From assembly GCF_000383615.1 (NCBI RefSeq), contig NZ_KB911624.1:1-56235 (forward strand): a stretch of DNA of 56,235 bases, read 5' to 3'. The DNA comes from Streptomyces canus 299MFChir4.1 (GTDB lineage Bacteria > Actinomycetota > Actinomycetes > Streptomycetales > Streptomycetaceae). The notes beneath the pieces were generated by a model. It searched no databases. It was given only the letters and a program-made list of their open reading frames with translations, and was not told the DNA's origin. Below, piece by piece: positions 8,128 through 17,274 of this stretch. How positions within the stretch are numbered: position 1 is the first letter of the stretch; every line of letters starts with the position of its first letter. A program made the translations under genes and the position numbers.

Positions 8128-9201
8128 ATGCCGTCCCTGTTCAGCGCCTACCCCCTGGGCGGGCTGACTCTGCCCAACCGGGCTGTGATGGCCCCGATGA
8201 GCCGGGTCAGGGCTGCCGCCGGTGGTCTGGCGACGCCTGCGATGGCCACCTACTACGCGCAGCGCGCCACGGCCGGACTGATCGTTTCGGAGGGCGTCCA
8301 GCCCAGCCTCGTGGGACAGTCCAATCCGGGCACGCCCGGACTGCACACCGACGAGCAGGTGGCCTCCTGGCGGCAGGTGACCGACGCCGTGCATGTCAAC
8401 GGAGGTCGCATCTTCGCCCAGATCATGCACGGCGGCCGGGTCTCACATCAGGACACCACAGGATTCCAGCCGGTCGGCCCTTCGGCGGTTCCCGGCGAAG
8501 GCAGTGTCTTCACGCTGAGCGGTCCGCAGCCCATGCCCGTTCCCCGGGCGCTTGAGACCGACGAGGTACCCCAGCACGCCCGCGCCTACGCGGACGCGGG
8601 CCGCCGCGCCGTCGACGCGGGCTTCGACGGGGTCGAGCTGCACGGCGCCAACGGCTACCTGATCTCCCAGTTCCTGTCGTCCAACGCCAATCTTCGCGAC
8701 GACCGCTACGGTGGCTCGGTCACCGGCCGGATCCGGTTCGCGGTCGAGGCGGCCGCCGCCACCGTCGAGGCCGTGGGCGCCGCCCGTACGGGCATCCGCC
8801 TGTCGCCCGGCGGAGGCTTCTGGGGCGTGGTGGAGAAGGACGCCGCCGAGCTGAACATCGCTCTGCTGGAGGAGCTGGCCCGCCTCGACCTGGCCTACGT
8901 GCACCTGGAGGCCACCACGGATGAGGATGTACTCCTCCGGCTGCGCAGAACGTGGCCAGGGGCCTTGATCGTCAACCCCACCGTGCCCAACGGCCCCACA
9001 CAGACCGGACTGACCGAGGCCGACCACTGGCTGAACCAGGGCGCCGACCTGATCAGCTTCGGCCGCGGCTTTCTCGCCAACCCCGATCTGGTCGAACGCC
9101 TGCGCACCGGGCTGCCCGTCGCACGCGTCGAACAGGCCACCTTCTACCAGGGCGGTGACGCCGGCTACATCACCTACCCGACCTATCAGCACGTGGCCTG
9201 A
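8128..9201 (+). CDS. Old Yellow Enzyme family ene-reductase
   Basis: A 357-residue FMN-binding TIM barrel expected to reduce activated C=C bonds with NAD(P)H in the cytoplasm. Marks in order: LTLPNRAVMAPMSRVRA at the N terminus, IFAQIMHGGRVSH, the substrate-binding ELHGANGYLISQFLSSNANL with the following RYGGS, and the FMN phosphate site LISFGRGFLANPDLVERL. ATG 8128 has GAAGGAGAA upstream. It is divergent from the MerR regulator and has the same unusual promoter as the secreted lipase. Complete; the physiological substrate is not evident, although a toxic electrophile sensed by the MerR protein would fit. Confidence 0.92.
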   Translation: MPSLFSAYPLGGLTLPNRAVMAPMSRVRAAAGGLATPAMATYYAQRATAGLIVSEGVQPSLVGQSNPGTPGLHTDEQVASWRQVTDAVHVNGGRIFAQIMHGGRVSHQDTTGFQPVGPSAVPGEGSVFTLSGPQPMPVPRALETDEVPQHARAYADAGRRAVDAGFDGVELHGANGYLISQFLSSNANLRDDRYGGSVTGRIRFAVEAAAATVEAVGAARTGIRLSPGGGFWGVVEKDAAELNIALLEELARLDLAYVHLEATTDEDVLLRLRRTWPGALIVNPTVPNGPTQTGLTEADHWLNQGADLISFGRGFLANPDLVERLRTGLPVARVEQATFYQGGDAGYITYPTYQHVA

Positions 9202-9339
9202 CCCAGCCGCTAAAAGGGGCCCGTCACATAGGGAGTGAGAACAGCCGTACTGGCCCTGAGGGCCACCGGGCATCGTCGCGCAGGGGCGTCACCATGGTCC
9301 GCAGCGGCATGGTCACCAGGCGGCCTTCAGGTTGTTCGA

Positions 9340-9840
9340 CGAGTACGTCCTGACTCCGGCACCGGCAAGTCGCACCTGCTGATCGCGCTGGGCCGCCGAT
9401 CAGGCAGAGCGGCAGGCCCTTCTTGACCCACTCGCAGGTCGCCAGGGTGTGGATGACCGCCGGGTCCACGCTGCGACTGCCTGCTGCGATCGGCGACGCC
9501 GAGGCAGAAGAGCACTTCGGTATCTGGCACGACGGCCGCCTCGTGGCACACGCCGGTCGCTGGGGTTCGCCTCGAAGTCGAAGGCCCGCAGCGATTTCTC
9601 GCGTGGGAACTGGGCGGCCTTGATCCGCCGCTCCGAACGGCGGCGGGCCCTGTCGTCGCATTCGGCCATCGGCAGTTCGGCGAGGAAACCGCGATACGAC
9701 ATCTGGTCACGGGCGGCGGCTTCGGCCAGCTCGGGGAACTGGGCGCGGATGGTCGGCAGCCGCAGTATCCGGCATGCCTGGTCGACAGCAGCGTCGGAGG
9801 CCTGTTCGGTCAGCCCGCGGTGGCGTTTGAACGTCGTCAT
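9340..9840 (-). pseudogene. istB: IS21 helper ATPase relic (istB), with internal inversion
   Basis: The start overlaps the istA stop (ATGA), as in IS21 elements. The first 100 codons are normal IstB (FLAELPMAECDDRARRRSER, SLRAFDFEANP). The frame is then interrupted by about 100 foreign bases before TLATCEWVKKGLPLCLIGG resumes in another frame. The next piece, the Walker A segment DSGTGKSHLLIALG, lies on the opposite strand at 9352-9393, so it has been flipped. The C-terminal two thirds are missing. The ATPase cannot work, so the element cannot transpose by itself. Confidence 0.85.
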
Positions 9841-11471
9841 GGCCTGTCTCCCTCGACGGCAGAACGGTCCGGCTGCTGCGGTCGCAGCAGTTGGTCGTAG
9901 GCCGCGACCGAGGGCAGCGGCCGGTTGTCGGGCGGCAGGTGGGCCAGGCGCCGTTCGGTCAGGAACGTCACACTCGCCCGGTCCGGCTCCGGATCTGCCG
10001 TCGTGGCCGGCGCGTCGTCAGCCTCGGCGGCCTTGCGGGCTTCCAGTGCGACCGCGTCCGCGGTCAGGGCGCCTGCCCGCAGGGCGGCGGCGAGCCCGGT
10101 CACCAGGTACTCGTGATGAAGATGCCGTCCCAGCAGCAGGACCTCGATCAGAGCGCGGGTGCCGTCCCGGTCACCGTGGGCCTTGCAGGCGGCCGCCCAC
10201 CAGGCGTCGTGGACGGGGGTGAACTTGCCTGCGGAGCGGGCCTGTTCCAGCGCGGTCGCGCCGGGGAAGGCACCGGGCTTGCGGATCAGGGCCTCCAGGT
10301 AGTGGTCCAGTTCCAGGCGGGTCTGGCCCTTGGCGATGAGCCGCTCGTGCCGGGCGACCTGCTTGCGGCCGTCGTAGACGACGACCTCGGAGGCATGGAG
10401 CATCACCCGGACGGTCCGGCCGATCAGCCCCACCGGCACCGAGTAGCGGTTCGTGCGAACACTGACCTGCGCGTATCTGTCCACCCGGAGACTGAACAGC
10501 CGCCCGGTCTCGAACGGCTCGTCCGGAAGCGGCTGCAGCAGCGGGCGTTCCACGGCGAAGTACTCGCCGATAGTCCGCGGCCGCGACCGAATGCGGCGGT
10601 CATCGTCCTCGGCGTCCCACCGATCCACCATCGAGTTGAGTTCGGCTAGGGAGTCGACTTCCGGGACGGGGACGAGGTGGTTCCGGCGGAACCAGCCGAT
10701 CTGGCCTTCTACCCCGCCCTTCTCATGGGCTCCTGCGAGGCCCGGGCGGCAGTACATGCTTTCGATTCCGTAGTGCGAACGGAACGCGGTCCACCGCTCG
10801 TTCTCCCCCCGCGCTCTCGACAGGCCCAGCACCCGGGCGACCGCGGCCCGCAGGTTGTCATAGCGCACCTTGCCGCAAGGGACGCCGCCCAGCACGCTGA
10901 GAGCGTGGACGTGGCCTTCGAAGAACGCCTCCTGCCCGCACGAGGCGAAGATGCGGTGCACCGCCTTGCCGGAGTACGACAGGCGCATCGAGAAAAAGTA
11001 GACCTTGACCTGCTCGCCGGCCAGACGGATCGTCACGTCGCCGAAGTCGACCTCGGCTTCCGCCCCCGGCATGTGGGTCTGCGGGATGAACGCGTTCAGC
11101 GGCCCACGTCCCGCCTCGATCCTTATCTGCGGCCGGCGAACAGCGACATAGGCCCGCACCATCGGATAGGTCACCTCCACCGCACCGTGCTCGTCCAGCA
11201 GCCGGTCGAAGATCCGCTTGACGGTATGCCGCTGCTTGCGCGGCGCGTCCAGATCCGCCCGGGGCATCTGGTCAATGGCCGGCTTGAAGGCGTCGAGCCG
11301 CGTCTTGCGGGGCGGCAGCTGCTTGCGAGGCTCCGGCCAGACGGACTCCATGGCCGCCCTCACCGTCCGGAAGCCCACCCCGTACTTGTGCTGCAAGGCC
11401 CGGTTCGACATCCCCGCCCGGGCATCGCGGCGTATCGCCGCGTACAGATCGACCTTGGACTTCGGTGGCAC
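9837..11471 (-). CDS. istA: IS21-family transposase IstA
   Basis: A 544-residue integrase-core transposase: N-terminal helix-turn-helix (VDLYAAIRRDARAGMSNRAL, KYGVGFRTV), catalytic domain with AEVDFGDV (first Asp), VRYDNLRAAV (second Asp) and KGGVEGQIGWFRRN (Glu), then the IS21 C-terminal domain with RYSVPVGLIGRTV and HERLIAKGQTRLELDHYL. GTG 11471 is favoured, with AAGGGGG just upstream; the frame extends to 11534 without family match. The gene looks intact, but its istB partner is broken, so it needs an ATPase in trans. Catalyses cut-and-insert of IS21 ends. Confidence 0.92.
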   Translation of the reverse strand: MPPKSKVDLYAAIRRDARAGMSNRALQHKYGVGFRTVRAAMESVWPEPRKQLPPRKTRLDAFKPAIDQMPRADLDAPRKQRHTVKRIFDRLLDEHGAVEVTYPMVRAYVAVRRPQIRIEAGRGPLNAFIPQTHMPGAEAEVDFGDVTIRLAGEQVKVYFFSMRLSYSGKAVHRIFASCGQEAFFEGHVHALSVLGGVPCGKVRYDNLRAAVARVLGLSRARGENERWTAFRSHYGIESMYCRPGLAGAHEKGGVEGQIGWFRRNHLVPVPEVDSLAELNSMVDRWDAEDDDRRIRSRPRTIGEYFAVERPLLQPLPDEPFETGRLFSLRVDRYAQVSVRTNRYSVPVGLIGRTVRVMLHASEVVVYDGRKQVARHERLIAKGQTRLELDHYLEALIRKPGAFPGATALEQARSAGKFTPVHDAWWAAACKAHGDRDGTRALIEVLLLGRHLHHEYLVTGLAAALRAGALTADAVALEARKAAEADDAPATTADPEPDRASVTFLTERRLAHLPPDNRPLPSVAAYDQLLRPQQPDRSAVEGDRP

Positions 11472-11526
11472 CGGCGCCCCCTTACCTCGCAGAGCATCCC
11501 CGGCGTCCCACCGCAAGCCCCCAAGT

Positions 11527-11611
11527 GGTGTCAAAACTCGGCGATATCACTCTCCGCCAACACCGGGCGGTGTCGCCGCCGATCGACAACCGGTGTCAGG
11601 ACTCACCGATA
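11527..11611 (+). repeat. IS21 right-end repeats
   Basis: Two 20-base copies, ggtgtcaaaactcggcgata (11527-11546) and ggtgtcaggactcaccgata (11592-11611), match at 16 positions. IS21 elements have such repeated transposase sites at each end. No matching left end is visible near 9200-9350, in keeping with the truncated istB. Confidence 0.6.
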
Positions 11612-11847
11612 AAGCCACCCATGCTTACTTCTACCGTCTGTGTGAGCAGCCTCAGACGCGAGCGGCAGGTGACGGGCGCGTCTCCCGTACCGTCTTTCAA
11701 GACCCGATCATCAGCACGTCAGCCGGCGTCGTGTTGAGGTCTCCCGGTCGCCGGCGGACCGAGTTGCGCGAACGGGCCGACGGTCGTGGTTCCCACGCGG
11801 GCTGTTCGGGACATCACGCGTGGGACCTCGTCACGGGGCGCGCGTGT
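11612..11847. other. Gap beyond the IS21 end
   Basis: No gene, motif or palindrome recognised between the IS21 end and the oxidoreductase stop codon. Confidence 0.45.
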
Positions 11848-12933
11848 TTACGCGTCGGGGAGTGTCTGGCGGGTCCCTGAGTGGGCGGCGCGAGCGACGG
11901 CGGCAATCAGGCGCGCGTTGTGCAGAGCGTGGTCGAAGCCGGGTGTGTCGTGGCTGCCCGTCTCCAGGTCGTGGGCCAGGCTGGCGTACATCTGCGCCAC
12001 GTTCACCGCCGGGTCGGCGGGGCCACCGCCTGCCACCGGGGCTTCCGGCGCGTCGAACGGGACGCTCGAGGTCAGGGTCAGGTTTCCGCCCTGGACCCCG
12101 TACATCGTTCCCCCCGTCAGCTTGAGCCAGCCCTCGCTGCCGAGTATCTCGAACACGAAGTCCGCGTCGTCGGCGGGGACACCGCCGACGACACTGACGT
12201 TGAAGGTAGCGCCGGACGTCGTCCTGCCGAGGATGTCGGCGTGGTCGGGTACCTCGCGTGCGGTGGTCGCGCCGGTGTCCATGACGGTGACGGTCGGCCA
12301 GAGGGTTTCGGTGCGGGCGTCGACATCGGTGATGTCACCGAGCACGCCCTCCACGATGTCGAGGGTGTGACCGGCGGTGATCGTCAAAAGGTTGGCGCCG
12401 GAGTCGGCTTTCTCGAAATAGAGATAGGGGTCCAGGGTGATGCCACCGAAGCCCATGGAGGTGGAGACGACCCGAGCTCTCAGAGGCTCGCCGATCCGGC
12501 CGTCCGCGACGATCTCCGCGGCCCGGCGCACCGAGGGATTCAGCCTGCCCTGCAAACCGATGGCGGTCGTGTGCGAGGCGGCCTTCGAGGCGAGTTCCTC
12601 TGTCTCCTCCACCGAGACCCCGAGAGGCGCCTCACTGTAGACCGCCTTGCCTGCACTCAGCGCGGCCAGGACCAGCTCCCGGTGAGTGGGCACCTTGACG
12701 GAGACAGTGACCACGTCGATCGCCTCCTCGCTCATCATGTCCAAGGGGTCGGCGAACCACTGCTCCACACCGAACGCCGCTGCCGCTGCGCGTGCGCTGT
12801 CCTCGTGCCGCGTGGCGACCGCGACCAGCTCCGCATGAGGATGGCCTTGCAGCGCCGGGACGTGCGAGACCTGGGCCCAGCTGGCCTTCGTGTCCGCGCC
12901 GACGATTCCGATACGAATTTTCCTGGGGGGCAT
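11848..12933 (-). CDS. Gfo/Idh/MocA-family oxidoreductase
   Basis: A 361-residue NAD(P)-dependent dehydrogenase. The N-terminal Rossmann domain begins IRIGIVGADTKASWAQVSHV; the sugar-dehydrogenase motif corresponding to EKP reads YSEAPLGVSVEETEEL; the C-terminal domain carries AGHTLDIVEGVLGDI, with the catalytic His of the GGGHxxD region shifted to AGHTLD. The closest flavour is the Gal80/galactose-dehydrogenase-like branch, so a sugar or inositol substrate is probable but not shown. Start ATG with AGAGGA upstream. It is divergent from the XRE regulator at 13215, with a 28-bp palindrome between them. Confidence 0.87.
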   Translation of the reverse strand: MPPRKIRIGIVGADTKASWAQVSHVPALQGHPHAELVAVATRHEDSARAAAAAFGVEQWFADPLDMMSEEAIDVVTVSVKVPTHRELVLAALSAGKAVYSEAPLGVSVEETEELASKAASHTTAIGLQGRLNPSVRRAAEIVADGRIGEPLRARVVSTSMGFGGITLDPYLYFEKADSGANLLTITAGHTLDIVEGVLGDITDVDARTETLWPTVTVMDTGATTAREVPDHADILGRTTSGATFNVSVVGGVPADDADFVFEILGSEGWLKLTGGTMYGVQGGNLTLTSSVPFDAPEAPVAGGGPADPAVNVAQMYASLAHDLETGSHDTPGFDHALHNARLIAAVARAAHSGTRQTLPDA

Positions 12934-13097
12934 CAGTCAGTCCTCTGAGACGGGTTCTGGAGGGTGCGGTCCGGGTCTGGGACGTGCGGTGGCCGGAGGC
13001 CGACACCGCCGGCACCGGCATCGCGAGGACGCATGGCACGGCAGGCACAGCCGCAGCGGGTGCTCCGCGTCCGTCGTGGCCGACGGCGCGCTGAGCC

Positions 13098-13125
13098 GTA
13101 GGAAGGAGTCGCGACTCCTTCCTAC
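13098..13125. promoter_or_regulatory. 28-bp perfect palindrome between divergent genes
   Basis: Arms 13098-13111 (gtaggaaggagtcg) and 13112-13125 are exact reverse complements with no loop. It lies between the Gfo/Idh gene and the XRE regulator, 165 bases from the first and 90 from the second. It may be an operator or a hairpin insulator. Confidence 0.55.
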
Positions 13126-13214
13126 CGCGGCCTTCCCGGGCCGGACCAGGTCGCGACGAACCTGGTCACAACAGGACCACCCACAGGTGCGCACACCGTG
13201 TATATCGTGGACGG

Positions 13215-14057
13215 ATGCCACAAGATCGAGCCGAGCTCGGGGCGTTCCTGCGGTCCCGCCGGGATCGGCTGTCCCCCTCGCAAGTCGGCCTCAAGGTGCT
13301 TCCCGGAGCTCGGCGTGTGCCCGGACTGCGGCGTGAGGAGCTGGCCGTACTGGCCGGCTTGAGTGCCGACTACTACAGCCGGCTCGAACAGGGACGTCAG
13401 GCCAACGTCTCGGCGGGTGTCCTCGACGCGCTGGCCCGAGCGCTGCGCCTCGACGAGGTCGAGCGCGCGCATCTTCGCGATCTGGCCGACCCTGCCGCGC
13501 TGCACAGCGGCGACGACCCGCACGCTGTGCAGAGTCCGGCTCCCGGGTTGATACGAGTGATGCGCACCCTGGACCACACGCCTGTACTCCTGCTGGGGCG
13601 CGCAGGCCGGGTCCTGGCCCGCAATGCCCTGCTCGCGGAGGTCCTCGGGCGGCCCCTGGAGCCGGGATCGTCATTCGTCCGCTACATGTTCCAGGATCCT
13701 GTCGCCCGTGAGCGCATCACCAACTGGTCGCACTTCGCCGCCGCGACCGTCGCCGCACTGCGTCGCGAGATGGCGCGCCGGCCGTACGACGACCAATTGG
13801 CAGACTTCGTGGACGAGTTGCGCACCACAGACCGTGACGTCGCCCGCTGGTGGGACGAACACGCCGTCGTCGACTTCAGATCGGCGAGTAAGCGCATCGA
13901 GCACCCGGTGGCCGGTCCCATGCTCTTCGACATCGAGCACGTCAGCACGCTTGACGAGCTGGAGCAGCACCTCGTCATCTACACGGTGGACCCCGACTCG
14001 CCCACCGCCCACGTCCTGCCGATGCTGGCCAGCTGGAGCGCCTCCCGTCAGGCATGA
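13215..14057 (+). CDS. XRE-family regulator with MmyB-like ligand domain
   Basis: A 280-residue regulator. Helix-turn-helix at residues about 30-75 (RRVPGLRREELAVLAGLSAD, YYSRLEQGRQANVS), then the MmyB-like PAS-type domain (RVMRTLDHTPVLLLGRAGRV, LARNALLAEVLG, ending in the ILFDIEHV-type block and HLVIYTVDPDSP). This actinobacterial family usually represses a divergent oxidoreductase or SDR gene, which fits the Gfo/Idh gene transcribed the other way. The usual P.VRR-W.. linker region is somewhat altered. Complete. Confidence 0.9.
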   Translation: MPQDRAELGAFLRSRRDRLSPSQVGLKVLPGARRVPGLRREELAVLAGLSADYYSRLEQGRQANVSAGVLDALARALRLDEVERAHLRDLADPAALHSGDDPHAVQSPAPGLIRVMRTLDHTPVLLLGRAGRVLARNALLAEVLGRPLEPGSSFVRYMFQDPVARERITNWSHFAAATVAALRREMARRPYDDQLADFVDELRTTDRDVARWWDEHAVVDFRSASKRIEHPVAGPMLFDIEHVSTLDELEQHLVIYTVDPDSPTAHVLPMLASWSASRQA

Positions 14058-14399
14058 CCGGAGCTGTCTTCCTGCCCACCATGGCCGGACGCGGTCCGTC
14101 CGTCGGTTGACCATGAGCCAGTCAGGGAGGTCTTCTCACGGTGGCGTCCCGCGTGGCCACGCTGCCCGGGGTCCCTGCGGGAACCATTGCGGTCGTCAGT
14201 ACCGACGAGGCCGAGGAGTTCGGCCCCGGGCCACGGGTGGCGCTTCCACTGCCTGCGCTCTGAAGGCCGGTGCGGCGCCTCCGTCCTTTGCCCAGGTCGG
14301 CGTAGGTCGTGCGGCAGCGGGGCACCGTGTGCGTGACGAAGTGAAGCTCCTGGTAGAGGAGTTGCCGACCAAGATCAACCTGTCCGCCCGGAGCTTCGC
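14058..14399. other. Gap before the transposase scrap
   Basis: About 340 bases. Open frames exist on both strands but have no recognisable motif. The final 100 bases (KLLVEELPTKINLSARSFA-like reading) may belong to a degraded neighbour; this is not secure. Confidence 0.35.
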
Positions 14400-14640
14400 A
14401 TGCTTGTCTACCCATCGGGACTCGACCTGTCCAGTTCAGCCCTACGGTTTTTGGCCGGGAAGCTGACGGCTTTGCGCCGTGAACGCGGAACACGGTGGCG
14501 TCGGCTCGGAACGGACCGACAGGCCCTGCTGGTCCCGGCCCACCTGCGATGCGGACACACCTACGCCCAGCTGGCCACCGGGTTCGGCATCAGCCTCAGC
14601 ACCGTCTACCGGTACGTGAGCGAGGCTGTAGGGCATGACC
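14400..14640 (+). pseudogene. N-terminal scrap of an IS5/DDE_4-type transposase
   Basis: The frame begins MLVYPSGLDLSSSALRFLAG and continues with RRLGTDRQALLVPAHLRCG and YAQLATGFGISLSTVYRYVS, the helix-turn-helix N terminus of DDE_Tnp_4-type transposases found in many Streptomyces IS5 relatives. It breaks off after the recognition helix (SEAVG). The catalytic domain is missing. Confidence 0.75.
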
Positions 14641-14910
14641 TGCGTCCTGGACCCCAAGCGGGCAGCCTGCCGCCTGCGCAGCGAGGAAGACAGCACCCGC
14701 CGCACCCCAGACCTCGACGACTGCCGCCCGAACTGGTCAACATCGCGCGGGCCGATCGCGACATCGAACACGTCCTCGTCCAGATCGAGCAGCTACGACC
14801 GCTCGTCGACGACCCGCTGGCTCCCGCCTTCCGACACACCCGCGAACAGCACGAACTCGACTGCCTGGAACGCATCGTCGCCGCCCACGACCCGACTGGA
14901 GAACTCCACG
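14641..14910 (+). pseudogene. Possible C-terminal scrap of a Tn554-like integrase
   Basis: In the frame continuing from the transposase scrap, from about 14728, the text reads LVNIARADRDIEHVLVQIEQ and then HTREQHELDCLERIVAAHD. This resembles the C-terminal tail of large site-specific integrases that travel in three-gene Tn554-like modules. It sits directly before the next entry, which would be the third gene of that module. Assignment is by pattern and context only. Confidence 0.35.
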
Positions 14911-15317
14911 ATGGTCACCGACCACGACGACGAACGCGACGCCATCACCGCAGCGATCCAACGGCTCCTCGATGGCCGTCCAACCCGGTCCACCGGGGCG
15001 CTCACCACGCAGCAACTCGCCGCTGAGGCGGGCGTCAAGCGCTGGGTCCTCACACACAAGCACGTTGACCTCAAAGGGAATTCGTCCGCCGAAAGTCCGA
15101 AGCGAACGGCATCCCACCCGCGTTCCAGCATCTACACGCCCGCGCCGTCGACGCCGAAGCCGCCGCTCAAGCCTTGCGGGAGGACAACGACCGGCTCCGC
15201 GAACGCGTCGCCGTCTATGCCCAGGTCATCCACGAACTGCGCACCGAGCTGGACCGGCGCACCGACACCAGCAACCAGCGCAGCCCCGTCCGGAGCCTCC
15301 CCACCAGCAACACCTGA
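14911..15317 (+). pseudogene. DUF6262/TnpC-like accessory gene, frameshifted
   Basis: ATG 14911 opens MVTDHDDERDAITAAIQRLL, then TTQQLAAEAGVKRWVLTHKH, a small helix-turn-helix. After a shift near 15073 the other frame gives EFVRRKSEANGIPPAFQHLH and a coiled coil (ALREDNDRLRERVAVYAQVI, HELRTELDRRTDTSNQR) to a stop at 15317. HTH plus coiled coil is the layout of TnpC-like accessory proteins of Tn554-type integrase modules. It would be about 135 residues if repaired. Confidence 0.6.
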
Positions 15318-15902
15318 CGAGCGAGGCAGTCACGGCCTACCTAAGGACTTCAAAGGGACTCGGTCCATCACCCGGCCGGGGGCGGTCCCGCGCCCAGGAA
15401 GGCCACGATCAGGCGTCCCTGGTCGTCCACCAACGACTCTCCGCCCAGCCCCTGCGTTGCTGCCTATCGGGCCACCGCAGCCGGGCCTCCTGACCCGGTT
15501 GCACCGCGGCAGCGAGCCCTTCCGGCACACCCCGCAAAAGCCCGCCTCACTGCGGAACCTCGGCCGGGTCAGCTCACCCAGTTCGGCATCGAGCGGGATC
15601 TGCTCGTTCCCCACCAGCAGGACGACAGACAGGGGTGACTTCCGCCCTCGTCTGCAGGGGCGTACGTGCGGGAGGCCCGCGCGTTGTCCCCCGGTGCGGG
15701 CCTTCTGCGGGTCGGTCCTTGCGGCCGTGAGGCAAGCGGAGGTGAGCCTCATCGCGAACCGGCTGCGGGGACGAGGGCCGGGCTGCAGCGGCTCCCCCTG
15801 CGGGAGGCGGCTCCGGCCCGCCGGAGGTTGACGGCGCCCGTGACCGTGCCGGGCTAGGCGCGTTGAGCGACCAGCATGCACTCGCCGCGCTCCGCATGCG
15901 CG
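15318..15902. other. Non-coding or unrecognisable stretch
   Basis: Nearly 600 bases with long GC-driven open frames on both strands but no motif, start site or family resemblance that I can defend. The right end (15700-15860) is very G+C-rich and repetitive in short runs. Confidence 0.45.
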
Positions 15903-16301
15903 TCACGGCGTCGGCGTCACCCGGATGCCGAGCGTTCCGGCCTCACCTCGGCGCAGTCGGCTGCCGAGGAGGCTGAGGCGGCCGATGATGCCGTACTTGC
16001 GGGCGATGAGCTGCCGATAGCGGGCCGTGGTGGCGTCGTCGCAGATCTCGGCGGTGGCGGGAACCTGGTCGCCCGTCGAATTGCCGCGTAGATCGCAGGG
16101 GCCGACGAGGACATCGGCGCGGGCCCGGATCCGCTTGACTTTCCAGGAGTCCACGGCCGTCCAGACGCCGAGCGCGTCGCCGTCACGCACCACCCAGACG
16201 GGGGTGGCGACCGGGGTGCCGTTCCTGCGGTAGCTGGTGATCAGCAGATACTTGCCCGTACCGAGCCGGTCCAGTGAGGCGTTGTCCATGCTCGCAGTCA
16301 C
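15903..16301 (-). CDS. PPOX-class F420-dependent oxidoreductase
   Basis: A 132-residue split-barrel flavin/deazaflavin protein. Marks: GKYLLITSYRRNGTPVATPV, WVVRDGDALGVWTAVDSWKV, KRIRARADVLVGPCDLRGN, the standard succession of strands in actinobacterial PPOX/F420 proteins, which use F420H2 to reduce diverse substrates. GTG 16301 overlaps the stop of the upstream hydrolase as GTGA, giving translational coupling; ATG 16289 is the alternative. With the hydrolase it forms a two-gene operon facing a MarR regulator. Confidence 0.85.
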   Translation of the reverse strand: MTASMDNASLDRLGTGKYLLITSYRRNGTPVATPVWVVRDGDALGVWTAVDSWKVKRIRARADVLVGPCDLRGNSTGDQVPATAEICDDATTARYRQLIARKYGIIGRLSLLGSRLRRGEAGTLGIRVTPTP

Positions 16302-17212
16302 AGGTTGTTCGCGTAGAAGCTGGTGAGTCGTTCGACGGCGGCGTCGACGTGTGCGGGTTCGTCGTACATCTCGTAGTGGCCGGCGCCGTCGATCACCATG
16401 AGGTCGACGGGGTTGGGGGCCAGCTTCCACAGCTGCATGCCCATGTCGTAGGAGCCGGTGTTGCCGATGCGTCCGGCGAGGATCACCTGCAAGGGCTGAG
16501 TCATGAGCCGATCGGCCAAGTGGAAGGCGTCGTAGCCCAGCAGGAGGGAGTCGCTGCGCAGGAGGCGCCGGTTCGTGGAGTGTTCGTTGCCGCCGCGCTC
16601 GGTGCGGTAGTAGGTGACGGCCTGAGTGGTGTCGATGTCGGTCAGGCCCGCTGCCGCGGCGTCCTCGAGGGTGTCGGGCAGCCAGTTCACGCGGGTCGTC
16701 TCGGCGGAGCGGGCCTCTTCGGTCCGTGCGTCCGCGAGGGCGTCGAGTGCTGCGGCCGGACCGTCGGGGGAGAAGGTGCGGAACGCGTTGCCGATGTTGA
16801 CGGGGACGACTGTGGCGACCGCTTTGATGCGGTGGTCCGTGCGGGCGGTGTGGACGGCGTAGCCGCCACCGGCGCAGATGCCGAGGACGCCGATGCGCTG
16901 TGGGTCGATGCCGGGCGTCGTGGTGAGCGCGTCGATGGCGTAGGAGATGTCCTCACCGCGGCGGTAGGGGTCTTCGAGGTCGCGGGGCTCGCCCTGGCTC
17001 TGGCCCTGGTGGGCGGGGTCGAGGACGAGCGCGACGATGCCGTGGGTGGCGAGACGGGAGGCGTAGTTGGCGCCGATCTGCTCCTTGACGCTGCTGCCGG
17101 GGGTGGAGAGCACCACGGCGGGCAGCGGTGCGCTGCTGTCGGCGTTGTTCGGCAGGTGGAGGTCCGCGGCGAGGTCGATGGGACCGCGCGGGATCGTGAG
17201 GTGCTGAAGCAT
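16298..17212 (-). CDS. Alpha/beta hydrolase with a cysteine nucleophile elbow
   Basis: A 304-residue cytoplasmic hydrolase of the YcjY/dienelactone-hydrolase-like group. The nucleophile elbow reads IGVLGICAGGGYAV, with Cys where most esterases have Ser; the oxyanion-side segment is VVLSTPGSSVKEQIG; the catalytic His is in MVIDGAGHYEMYDEP near the C terminus; Asp is probably in the VILAGRIGNTGSYDM region. Its start faces the MarR gene 108 bases away with a perfect operator-like palindrome between. It is translationally coupled to the F420-type oxidoreductase. The substrate is unknown. Confidence 0.85.
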   Translation of the reverse strand: MLQHLTIPRGPIDLAADLHLPNNADSSAPLPAVVLSTPGSSVKEQIGANYASRLATHGIVALVLDPAHQGQSQGEPRDLEDPYRRGEDISYAIDALTTTPGIDPQRIGVLGICAGGGYAVHTARTDHRIKAVATVVPVNIGNAFRTFSPDGPAAALDALADARTEEARSAETTRVNWLPDTLEDAAAAGLTDIDTTQAVTYYRTERGGNEHSTNRRLLRSDSLLLGYDAFHLADRLMTQPLQVILAGRIGNTGSYDMGMQLWKLAPNPVDLMVIDGAGHYEMYDEPAHVDAAVERLTSFYANNL

Positions 17213-17253
17213 GGCTGGCTTCCTTCGTGAGATTGTTGTTCCATAGGAGTCCA

Positions 17254-17274
17254 GTACAAGACCATATCTTGTAC
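17254..17274. promoter_or_regulatory. MarR-type operator
   Basis: GTACAAG (17254-17260), a 7-base centre accatat, and CTTGTAC (17268-17274) form a perfect inverted repeat in the divergent promoter region of the hydrolase operon and the MarR gene. Size and symmetry fit a MarR dimer site. A second short dyad, tacgaaaccgta (17288-17299), lies nearer the MarR start. Confidence 0.7.

Noticed and set aside
15330..15881. 183-residue - strand frame
   Set aside because: No motif; Arg/Pro-rich composition typical of an antisense shadow in GC-rich DNA.
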